Source: Desulfobulbaceae bacterium UBA5611
GTDB lineage: Bacteria > Desulfobacterota > Desulfobulbia > Desulfobulbales > Desulfocapsaceae
Assembly (NCBI GenBank): GCA_002424635.1
Contig: DIKT01000033.1
Coordinates: 1-5,063, forward strand
Reading direction: 5' to 3'
Length of the DNA: 5,063 nt
Position numbers and translations under genes: made by a program. This document shows positions 1 through 5,063 of this stretch, piece after piece. The stretch's first letter is position 1. Each line of letters starts with the position of its first letter. Under the pieces are notes generated by a model. It did no database searches and was not told where the DNA came from. It saw nothing but the letters and a program-made list of their open reading frames with translations.

Positions 1-71
1 TCGGCACTCGCCGCATAAACCAGGGATCCTGTCATCATCAACGCCGCTACCAGAACAAGTGCCTTTTTCAT
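1..71 (-). CDS. Sec-exported protein of unknown function, N-terminal signal peptide only (partial)
   Basis: Only the first 23 codons are inside the window, so the function cannot be read. They encode a classical Sec signal peptide: Met-Lys-Lys, then a hydrophobic core (about residues 4-13), then Thr-Gly-Ser and two Ala-x-Ala type cleavage options, after Ala20 (Val-Tyr-Ala) or Ala23 (Ala-Ser-Ala). There is no lipobox cysteine, so a soluble periplasmic or secreted protein is more likely than a lipoprotein. The start is well supported: a GAGGAGG Shine-Dalgarno (77-83, minus strand) lies 5 nt upstream of the ATG. The gene is separated from the ectoine operon by about 290 nt and probably has its own promoter. 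Small periplasmic proteins such as multihaem cytochromes often begin like this, but no haem motif or other domain is visible and I do not assign one. Confidence 0.8.
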   Translation of the reverse strand, partial: MKKALVLVAALMMTGSLVYAASA

Positions 72-76
72 TGCAA

Positions 77-83
77 CCTCCTC
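77..83 (-). promoter_or_regulatory. Strong ribosome binding site of the exported-protein gene
   Basis: On the minus strand this reads GAGGAGG, a near-complete anti-16S match 5 nt before the ATG at 71-69. It fixes the start of the partial gene at the left edge. Confidence 0.85.
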
Positions 84-96
84 AAGAAAAATGGTT

Positions 97-166
97 GATG
101 GCGGGCACAGACCTTCCTGTCTCTCGCCACCTTGATGGTGTGGTGATTAATTGTTAGGTCCACCAC
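97..166 (-). other. Untranslated leader with competing small hairpins
   Basis: The leader of the exported-protein gene, read on the minus strand, can form several mutually exclusive stems. These are GTGGTG (166-161) with CACCAC (145-140); CACC (140-137) with GGTG (131-128) around a 5-nt loop; and GGTGGCG (131-125) with CGCCATC (103-97), which has one G-U pair. The GGTG at 131-128 is shared by the last two, and base 140 by the first two. The arrangement is compatible with a folded 5' UTR or attenuator. It matches no riboswitch class I recognise, and short GC-rich stems can arise by chance. Confidence 0.3.
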
Positions 167-199
167 GGTTAATACGACTTACCACCCTTGATGCAATTC

Positions 200-205
200 A
201 TTATA
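200..205 (-). promoter_or_regulatory. Possible -10 box for the exported-protein gene
   Basis: The minus strand reads a perfect TATAAT here, about 130 nt upstream of the ATG at 71, inside an AT-rich stretch. A T7 run (228-222, minus strand) lies where an UP-like or poor -35 region would be. No good TTGACA-like hexamer occurs at 16-18 nt spacing, so the assignment rests on the -10 match and on the need for a promoter between the operon and this gene. Confidence 0.3.
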
Positions 206-266
206 TCATATGTCGTGACCAAAAAAATATAAACCCCATTACATATTCCTTATTTTTCTTTCTCAA

Positions 267-291
267 GATTGTGGGCGCCAAGCCCACGATC
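267..291. repeat. Perfect-arm inverted repeat (hairpin) downstream of the operon
   Basis: The arms GATTGTGGGC (267-276) and GCCCACGATC (282-291) pair over 10 bp, with one G-U pair in one orientation, around the 5-nt loop at 277-281. It lies about 70 nt past the stop codon of the channel gene. In the minus-strand transcript the stem is followed by an A/G-rich stretch, not a T-run, so it is not a canonical intrinsic terminator. It may be a 3' stabilising hairpin, a Rho-assisted end or a protein-binding site. Confidence 0.6.
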
Positions 292-320
292 CGCTGATAA
301 TCTCAATATTTTCGCATCTT

Positions 321-334
321 TTTCCGGCCGGAAA
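321..334. repeat. 14-bp perfect palindrome after the channel gene
   Basis: The sequence TTTCCGGCCGGAAA is a perfect two-fold palindrome, 26 nt past the stop codon of the mscS-type gene. As RNA it would need to open its centre to form a loop, so a stable hairpin is less likely than a DNA-binding palindrome. No T-run follows on the minus strand (it continues AAGATG), so it does not look like a terminator by itself. Confidence 0.5.
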
Positions 335-360
335 GCCACCCCCTCAGGGTATAGGCAGGG

Positions 361-1914
361 TCAGGCGGGTCTGCCGCTCATTATAAATCTTTTAACAAGA
401 CGCTTGACCTGCTGCAGGGTTGCCGTTGTGGCACCCGCCTGGCTGTAAGGCATTCGCAAGAGTTCGGCTTCATCAAGCCGTTGTTTGATAATAATGGCAT
501 AACGGTCCGCTAAATCGTGATGCCGTTTTAATACATCTTGAATGCAGTCCAGGTCAACCCTGATCAAGGTGACATCCGTCTGGGCACTATAGTTGAAGAT
601 AGCAGGCTGGTCGATAAACATGGAGATCAGGCCGAAATATTGGCCCGCCGCGAATTCACCTGTTTTTATCAGGTCCCCATTCGGCAGTTCTATTTGTGAG
701 TCAACGATCCCGCTGGCCACAATATCGAGGGCGTCGCCACAACCTCCTTCCAGCAGAATGGTACTGCCGGCATCATAACGGACCTGTTGACTGGCCATGG
801 CAATCTGTTCAATCTCCCCTTCTTCCAGGCTGTAAAAAAGATCCAGACTCCTGAGGGCCAGCTGGATCGTGGGCGGCTCAGCTATGGGTATTTTCGCTTT
901 GCGGCCGCGCCATTCGTGAATCTTGGCAGCAGGCGTCACCCCGGCTCGCTGGAGGACATAATGAATCTCCCGGTAGAGTTCCTCTCTTCCCCGGAACATG
1001 GCAGGATAGTTAGCAAACGAGACCCACAGCATATAGGTATAGGGCAGGGTGGAGGCATTTGTCAGCCGGATGATCGGTGCGGGATTCTTCAGGACATTCT
1101 TGCACTTGAAGGCCGCCTCCAGCAACAGCTCCTTGGCAAAACGGGGATCGACCTCGGCGGCAATCTTTACATAATACCAGGGCCGATATTGGTGCTGCTC
1201 CCCATGCAGGTTTTTAAATCCCTGTCCCGCCAGTTTGGCGTTGGGGATCACCTGAGTCGTGTTGTCCCAGCAGCGCAACCAGGTCGCGCGCCAGTTCAGA
1301 TCAACAACCTGACCTTCAGTGCCGTTCTCCAGCTGCAGCCAGTCTCCAATCCGAAAAGAGCCCTCAAGACCCAGAGCCAGGCCGGAAAAGAAATCGCCCA
1401 GGGTCTGTTGGAGGGAAAAGGCGATAAGGGCAGTTAACAGACCGGTGGATATCCATATCCCAGTCAACGAATAGCCCTGCATCCACAGAAAGAAGCCAAC
1501 ACCAATAATCAGTGCGGCGCCGTAGATCACACTGCGCAGTAAACCAGGAAGAGATTGCGGACGGGAACTCCGTTCACCAATATAACAATGGGAGACAAAG
1601 GCATAGCCCCCCTTGGCCACAAACCAGCTTGTGATCAGACAGAGGAAAAGATAAAAGATCCCGGTCAGCCATTGCTCCTGGCCCGGCGAAAAATCAGGGC
1701 CAAGAGCTATCATGACAATCGTAAAGAAAAGTACGACCGTTAAGGGGGCAAAAAAGAGATCAATAAGGGCGGTAAAGAGTGGAAGGCGTCCCTGCAGGCG
1801 GCGCCATATCTGCAGGTGATTGCCAGGTACCCAGGCAAGAATAATGACCGTGAACAGTGCTGCTGCCACCTGATGATTGTGGTAAAAATTTTCCAACATC
1901 GATAAGGTGCTCAT
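361..1914 (-). CDS. MscS-type mechanosensitive channel with C-terminal cyclic-nucleotide-binding-like domain
   Basis: A 517-residue inner-membrane protein. Hydrophobic segments at about 15-30, 50-72, 83-103 and 126-146 precede a pore-type helix (about 152-185) and the MscS beta-domain signature. That signature includes FRIGDW (187-192), EGQV (200-203), R209-T211, LRCWDN (213-218) and IPNAKL (223-228). A Crp-like beta-barrel domain follows at about 350-465 (G-x-T-I-L-L-E-G, then IVASG and the FGLIS region). This is the architecture of bacterial MscS/cNMP (bCNG) channels; E. coli MscS has only 286 residues. The phosphate-binding cassette is degenerate: the usual Glu of FGE is Leu429 and the usual Arg is Asn441, so classical cAMP/cGMP binding is doubtful. 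The start is ATG 1914-1912, 1 nt after the ask stop. A longer in-frame start at 1995 would overlap ask by 80 nt and add a non-membrane, Arg-rich leader, so I reject it. The GGGGG tract 11 nt upstream is a mediocre ribosome site, suggesting coupling to ask. The inferred role is release of solutes, or turgor sensing, on osmotic downshock. Confidence 0.88.
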   Translation of the reverse strand: MSTLSMLENFYHNHQVAAALFTVIILAWVPGNHLQIWRRLQGRLPLFTALIDLFFAPLTVVLFFTIVMIALGPDFSPGQEQWLTGIFYLFLCLITSWFVAKGGYAFVSHCYIGERSSRPQSLPGLLRSVIYGAALIIGVGFFLWMQGYSLTGIWISTGLLTALIAFSLQQTLGDFFSGLALGLEGSFRIGDWLQLENGTEGQVVDLNWRATWLRCWDNTTQVIPNAKLAGQGFKNLHGEQHQYRPWYYVKIAAEVDPRFAKELLLEAAFKCKNVLKNPAPIIRLTNASTLPYTYMLWVSFANYPAMFRGREELYREIHYVLQRAGVTPAAKIHEWRGRKAKIPIAEPPTIQLALRSLDLFYSLEEGEIEQIAMASQQVRYDAGSTILLEGGCGDALDIVASGIVDSQIELPNGDLIKTGEFAAGQYFGLISMFIDQPAIFNYSAQTDVTLIRVDLDCIQDVLKRHHDLADRYAIIIKQRLDEAELLRMPYSQAGATTATLQQVKRLVKRFIMSGRPA

Positions 1915-1915
1915 C

Positions 1916-3334
1916 CTACTGTTGTCCCCCACCCTCCACCAGGTTTTGATGCAGGGTGCATACCGCCTTCTCGAAATCATCCTCCTCGATGACAAACTGA
2001 ATATCCACCTGGCGCATGCATTTATGGAGGCCGAGTATTTCGACGCCGGCGTTGGCTAGGGCATGGACTGCTGTCGGCAGCACCCAGGTATCTGCCATAT
2101 TGGAACCGATGGCAGATACCAGGGCCACCTTTTTGACCAGAATATCAGCCGCAGGAAATGATTTCTTTATTGAATCCGTCAGCTTCTTGATCTGCGCCAG
2201 GGGAGCTGCCACATAGTGAGTAAGGGTATTGGCATTGGTATCTTTGGCCAAATAACGAATTTTCTGATCGGTAAGATGTTGCAGCAGCTGCACATCATGA
2301 TCCCAGCGTCCGACCATGTCCTGATCCCATACCTCAATACCGGTGACCCCTTTGCGGCCGGCGATGATTTCCACCTTGGCCTCCGGGCTTTTATAGGCAT
2401 TGGTAATCAGGGTGCCGGGGTGATCCGGCTCAAAAACATTTTTAATGCGCAGCGGGATATCTGTGCGCCGCATGCCTCGGGCGGCGCCGGGATGAATGGC
2501 CTCCATGCCCAGATCGGAAAGCTGGTCAGCCACATCATAATTGGTATTGCCGATCACCTCGACCTTATCTTCGCCAATTATTTTGGGATCGCCGCTGCTG
2601 AGATGATACTCCTTATGGATAACCCCCTCCCGGGCCTCGGTGAGCACCGCAATCTTGCTGAAGGTTATTTCCGTATAGCCCCGGTCATAGGTATTCATCA
2701 GCCCTTCCTTACATTGGGTGTAGCCGGTGACAATGGGAAGGACGGTGCTGAGATCGATGCCGCTGAGGTATTTTCTGATCTTGTCATCAAGGGAGAGCTG
2801 TTCCGTTTCCATCCAGCCGGTAAGATCGACGAAATGGGCGTTAACCCCCTGCTGCGTCAGGATGAGATAGGAGTTATGGGCACTGTGGGCCTCGCCGATG
2901 GCCGACAGCATCTCACGCACGGTGAGCAGGTGTTCGTCCAGCTGAAAGTGGCCGAACGAACAGAGCCGGGTCAGGTCCAGCAGGCAACTGCGCACTCCCT
3001 CAATCCGTTGTTTGACAAAGCGGTCAGCCTGTCTGACATCGAGTCCCAGATACTCAAGCTTTTTATTAATGGCGCACATCTTCTGGCCCGCCCCGGTAAT
3101 GGCATCTCCCCAGGCCCAGGAGTCATCGTGGCTGGAAAAGAGGGAATAGACCCCTTGCTTGCTGCCCTTCTTATGCTCCAGCAGCTCATTGGTGATGCCG
3201 GCATAGGCGGAGACCACAATAATGCGGTTATAAAGCGCCTCCTCGCGGCGCTCCCCGATCAGGATGTTCTCCAGGACATCGCCGAACTGGCTCATGGAGG
3301 TGCCGCCTATTTTTTCAACGGTATGGGTACCCAT
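1916..3334 (-). CDS. ask_ect: Ectoine-pathway aspartokinase (Ask_Ect)
   Basis: A 472-residue aspartate kinase (ATP + L-aspartate to 4-phospho-L-aspartate), supplying the precursor of aspartate-semialdehyde for ectoine. The amino-acid-kinase domain starts with VEKIGGTSMS (6-15), the Ask_Ect form of the KxGGTS motif. It continues with VVSAYAGITN (40-49), the conserved GEAHSAHNSYL region (147-157), DRGYTEITFS (217-226, replacing the GRGGSD loop of housekeeping aspartokinases) and SSGDPKIIG (246-254). It ends with the NYDVADQLSDLGMEAIHP stretch (265-282). Two ACT-like regulatory regions follow at about 318-385 and 400-470. Overall wording closely resembles the specialised aspartokinases found in ect clusters. 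The ATG at 3334-3332 shares one base with the ectC stop (TGATG) and has GGAGGAG 5 nt upstream; the TTG one codon earlier is a less likely start. Such enzymes are thought to avoid feedback control by lysine/threonine; that is family knowledge, not visible here. Confidence 0.95.
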   Translation of the reverse strand: MGTHTVEKIGGTSMSQFGDVLENILIGERREEALYNRIIVVSAYAGITNELLEHKKGSKQGVYSLFSSHDDSWAWGDAITGAGQKMCAINKKLEYLGLDVRQADRFVKQRIEGVRSCLLDLTRLCSFGHFQLDEHLLTVREMLSAIGEAHSAHNSYLILTQQGVNAHFVDLTGWMETEQLSLDDKIRKYLSGIDLSTVLPIVTGYTQCKEGLMNTYDRGYTEITFSKIAVLTEAREGVIHKEYHLSSGDPKIIGEDKVEVIGNTNYDVADQLSDLGMEAIHPGAARGMRRTDIPLRIKNVFEPDHPGTLITNAYKSPEAKVEIIAGRKGVTGIEVWDQDMVGRWDHDVQLLQHLTDQKIRYLAKDTNANTLTHYVAAPLAQIKKLTDSIKKSFPAADILVKKVALVSAIGSNMADTWVLPTAVHALANAGVEILGLHKCMRQVDIQFVIEEDDFEKAVCTLHQNLVEGGGQQ

Positions 3335-3726
3335 CAATTCTCCTCCACCAGTTCATAGGAGCCGACGCTATCGTGGGTTTCACGGCCGGTAACAGGCGGG
3401 TTGAAGGCGCAGATCAGGCGCAGATCTTCGCTGCCGCCCCGCAGGATATGGCGGTCATGCTTATTCAAGGCGTAGAGCACGCCATCATGGATAGCATGGG
3501 TCTCACCGGTGGCCAGATCTTCAATACTGCCGTTGCCAGCCACGCAATAAACGGCCTCCAGGTGCTTTTTATACCAGAGTTGCAGGGTGGCCCCGGCCGG
3601 AATAATGGTTTCATGGAAGGAGAACCCCATACCGTCTTTTTTAAGCAGGAGACGGCGACTGACCCACCCCTCCCCTTGGACTTCCCGCTCCGTACCGATA
3701 ATGTCCTTGATATCCCTGATGATCAT
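3334..3726 (-). CDS. ectC: L-ectoine synthase
   Basis: A 130-residue cytoplasmic cupin that cyclises N-gamma-acetyl-L-2,4-diaminobutyrate to ectoine with loss of water, the last pathway step. The start MIIRD matches the usual MIVRN-type start of EctC, and the length is typical (about 130). The residues reported as metal ligands in characterised EctC (Glu57, Tyr85, His93) occur at exactly these positions: Glu57 in HLEAVYC, Tyr85 in VLYAL, His93 in KHDRH. Other conserved features are Thr40, Trp51-Tyr52, the V-A-G-N-G turn (62-66), FNPPVTGRETH (108-118) and the C-terminal DSVGSYEL. The ATG at 3726-3724 shares one base with the ectB stop (TGATG) and has GGGAG 7 nt upstream. A GTG one codon earlier is in frame but less likely. 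Nothing suggests loss of activity. Confidence 0.97.
   Translation of the reverse strand: MIIRDIKDIIGTEREVQGEGWVSRRLLLKKDGMGFSFHETIIPAGATLQLWYKKHLEAVYCVAGNGSIEDLATGETHAIHDGVLYALNKHDRHILRGGSEDLRLICAFNPPVTGRETHDSVGSYELVEEN
3340..3346 (-). promoter_or_regulatory. Ribosome binding site of ask_ect inside the end of ectC
   Basis: GGAGGAG on the minus strand, 5 nt before the ATG at 3334-3332 and lying within the last codons of ectC. It supports the ATG start over the TTG one codon upstream. Confidence 0.8.
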
Positions 3727-5000
3727 CACATCTCTCCCGTCAGCTTCTCTCTCTTTTCCTGGAGAAGAGCACCGATTGATTTTTCAACAATAGCAATGCC
3801 GCGCAGCAAGGTTTCTTCATCAATGGTCAGGGCCGGCAGGAACTTCACCACCTGACCGTCGGCTCCGGCCAACTCAATAATCAGACCATTCTCAAAACAT
3901 TTCTCTGAAATCTGAGCAGCCAGGCCCCACTCCAGGATCTCCAGGCCATAAATCATGCCCCGGCCCCGCACCTCGGCATTGAGCTCCGGATATTTATCGG
4001 CAATGGCCAGCAGCTCTTTTTCAATGACGGCGCCCTTATACTTCACCGCCTCGGAAAGATCGTTATTATCCCAGTAATGCAAGGCCTGATAGGAGGCGAC
4101 AAAGGCCAGATTATTGCCACGGAAGGTGCCGGTATGCTCACCCGGTTTCCATTGATCGAGGTCGGGGCGCATGAGAATAAAGGCCAAGGGCAGACCGCCG
4201 CCAATGGCCTTGGACAGACAGATGATATCCGGCTTGATGCCCGCCTCTTCAAAGCTGAAGAAATCGCCGCTGCGACCATTGCCCACCTGGATGTCATCAA
4301 TGATGAGCAGGATATCAAATTCATGACAGAGCTCCGCCAGTGCCTTCAACCAGGCAACACTGGCGATATTGACGCCACCCTCGGCCTGAATGGTCTCCAG
4401 AATAACAGCGGCCGGCAGATCCAGACCACTGGAATTGTCAACAAGCAGCTTGCGAAAGAGGGCCAGGGTATTGCATTCAGGCCCTAGATAGTTGTCAAAG
4501 GGCAGGAAGGAGACATTGGAACGGCTGATATAGGCCTCATCACGGTAGAAATTATTGCCGGTGACGGCCAGGGCGCCCATGGTCAGACCGTGATAGCCGT
4601 TAGTGAAACAGACGACATTGGAGCGACCCTTGACCATGCGGGCCAGTTTCAAGGCGGTTTCCACCGCATTGGTACCGGTGGGGCCGGTGAACTGGATCTT
4701 GTATTCCAGGTTACGGGGTACCAGGATGGTATCGTTAAATTTCTGCAGAAAGTTCTTTTTGGCCGTGGTGGCCATATCCAGGCCATGGACGACGCCGTTG
4801 GACTGGAGATAGTCGATCATGGCATTGGAGATCCGCTCATTGTTATGGCCATAATTCAAGGTGCCGGCACCGGCAAAAAAATCGATATAGTCAGTGCCGG
4901 ATTCATCGGTCATAATTGACCCTTTCGCCGAGGAAAAAATCACCGGAAAGGAGCGGATATAGCCCCGAACCTGAGATTCCATATTCTCAAATATACGCAT
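3726..5000 (-). CDS. ectB: L-2,4-diaminobutyrate:2-oxoglutarate aminotransferase (EctB)
   Basis: A 424-residue class III PLP-dependent aminotransferase that makes L-2,4-diaminobutyrate from aspartate-4-semialdehyde with glutamate as amino donor, the first dedicated step to ectoine. EctB landmarks in order are FAGAGTLNYGHN (42-53), GVVHGLDM (69-76), the phosphate-binding GPTGTNAVETALKLAR (106-121), TNGYHGLTMGALAVTGN (133-149), LETIQAEGGVN (201-211), IIDDIQVGNGRSG (233-245), the PLP Schiff-base Lys264 in CLSKAIGGGLP, GTFRGNNLAF (291-300) and the closing RGRGMIYGLE region. Asp235 should bind the pyridine nitrogen. Length is normal for the family. The chosen ATG has GGAG 6 nt upstream (5007-5010); a second Met at residue 7 is possible but lacks an equal ribosome site. 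The gene overlaps ectC by one base and follows the stop of the frame entering from the right edge by 3 nt, consistent with ectABC order. Confidence 0.97.
   Translation of the reverse strand: MRIFENMESQVRGYIRSFPVIFSSAKGSIMTDESGTDYIDFFAGAGTLNYGHNNERISNAMIDYLQSNGVVHGLDMATTAKKNFLQKFNDTILVPRNLEYKIQFTGPTGTNAVETALKLARMVKGRSNVVCFTNGYHGLTMGALAVTGNNFYRDEAYISRSNVSFLPFDNYLGPECNTLALFRKLLVDNSSGLDLPAAVILETIQAEGGVNIASVAWLKALAELCHEFDILLIIDDIQVGNGRSGDFFSFEEAGIKPDIICLSKAIGGGLPLAFILMRPDLDQWKPGEHTGTFRGNNLAFVASYQALHYWDNNDLSEAVKYKGAVIEKELLAIADKYPELNAEVRGRGMIYGLEILEWGLAAQISEKCFENGLIIELAGADGQVVKFLPALTIDEETLLRGIAIVEKSIGALLQEKREKLTGEM
3734..3738 (-). promoter_or_regulatory. Ribosome binding site of ectC inside the end of ectB
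   Basis: GGGAG on the minus strand, 7 nt before the ATG at 3726-3724. It falls within the last codons of ectB and favours the ATG over the overlapping GTG as the ectC start. Confidence 0.7.
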
Positions 5001-5003
5001 ATT

Positions 5004-5063
5004 TTACTCCATCTGTTTAAATTTAGAGTCCGTTATGAACCAAGCAAGGTCTTTTTCTTGCTT
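5004..5063 (-). CDS. C-terminal tail of an upstream gene, probably ectA (partial)
   Basis: One minus-strand frame is open from the window edge for 19 codons and stops at TAA (5006-5004), 3 nt before the ectB start codon and overlapping the spacer after the ectB ribosome site. The visible peptide contains QEKDLAWFI followed by a ten-residue hydrophilic tail. The QEKDLAWFI part lines up loosely with the usual EctA ending (an acidic His-x-x-Glu segment, then a hydrophobic stretch ending in Ile). EctA, the diaminobutyrate N-acetyltransferase, is the gene expected here from ectABC order. The evidence is short: the other two frames hit stops at about 5033 and 5025, and a random open frame of this length is possible. 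Confidence 0.45.
   Translation of the reverse strand, partial: KQEKDLAWFITDSKFKQME
5042..5063. repeat. Short inverted repeat at the right edge
   Basis: AAGCAAG (5042-5048) and CTTGCTT (5057-5063) are perfect complements around an 8-nt loop. In the minus-strand transcript the loop is A-rich and no T-run follows. It lies in the putative ectA tail and may be chance. Confidence 0.35.

Larger units (their letters stand above)
84..360. other. Intergenic region between the ectoine operon and the exported-protein gene
   Basis: No convincing coding frame occurs here on either strand; the ATG at 91 on the plus strand opens only 14 codons. The right part (about 265-350) holds the two palindromes and a short ACCC/GGGT stem around 341-352, and is the likely 3' end of the operon mRNA. 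The centre (about 195-260) is AT-rich with a possible -10 box. The left part is the leader of the gene at 1-71. Confidence 0.7.

Noticed and set aside
84..240. c-di-GMP (GEMM) or other known riboswitch in the leader
   Set aside because: The conserved core sequences of the riboswitch classes I know are not present.
267..291. Canonical intrinsic terminator for the operon
   Set aside because: The stem is good but neither strand has a T-run directly after it, so I list it only as an inverted repeat.
787..1437. Plus-strand open frame of 216 codons
   Set aside because: Antisense to the conserved MscS domain; no domain or ribosome site supports it.
2216..3358. Long open frame of 380 codons on the plus strand
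   Set aside because: It lies antisense to ask_ect, whose full family signature is clear. The translated sequence shows no recognisable domain, and such long shadow frames are common opposite genes with this codon bias.
3373..3855. Plus-strand open frame of 160 codons
   Set aside because: Antisense to ectC and the end of ectB, both firmly identified; treated as a shadow.
4590..4919. Plus-strand open frames opposite ectB
   Set aside because: Antisense to the conserved EctB N-terminal half; no independent support.
5010..5063. Promoter directly upstream of ectB
   Set aside because: The best pair (TTGCTT, 16 nt, TAAATT on the minus strand) matches consensus poorly and would lie in the likely ectA coding tail.

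Overview
The window holds most of an ectoine (compatible-solute) biosynthesis operon, read right to left on the minus strand. From upstream to downstream it contains a short reading-frame tail at the right edge (probably the end of ectA), ectB (3726-5000), ectC (3334-3726), the ectoine-linked aspartokinase ask_ect (1916-3334), and a large MscS-type mechanosensitive channel with a C-terminal cyclic-nucleotide-binding-like domain (361-1914). All junctions are tight: a 3-nt gap into ectB, TGATG stop/start overlaps at ectB-ectC and ectC-ask, and a 1-nt gap at ask-mscS. This implies one transcript with coupled translation. No promoter for the operon is visible, so it most likely lies beyond the right edge.

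The genes fit one physiological story. Ask phosphorylates aspartate and commits carbon to aspartate-semialdehyde. EctB transaminates the semialdehyde to L-2,4-diaminobutyrate. EctA, mostly or wholly outside the window, would acetylate it, and EctC cyclises N-gamma-acetyl-diaminobutyrate to ectoine. The MscS-type channel would be the release valve or turgor sensor when osmolarity falls. No ectoine hydroxylase gene (ectD) is present in the window.

To the left is a gene-free stretch of about 290 nt (72-360). It carries two perfect or near-perfect palindromes downstream of the channel gene, then an AT-rich patch with a possible -10 box, then a leader with competing small hairpins. The leader runs into the strong ribosome binding site of another minus-strand gene (1-71), of which only a signal peptide is visible.

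The sequence suggests a salt-exposed bacterium, probably a marine or saline Gram-negative of the proteobacterial/Desulfobacterota type. This rests on mid-range GC, strong Shine-Dalgarno sites, the Ask_Ect type and a Sec-exported small-protein start. It is an inference only; no marker gene fixes the taxon. The pathway itself is well known. The least ordinary element is the channel fused to a degenerate nucleotide-binding domain at the end of an ectoine operon.
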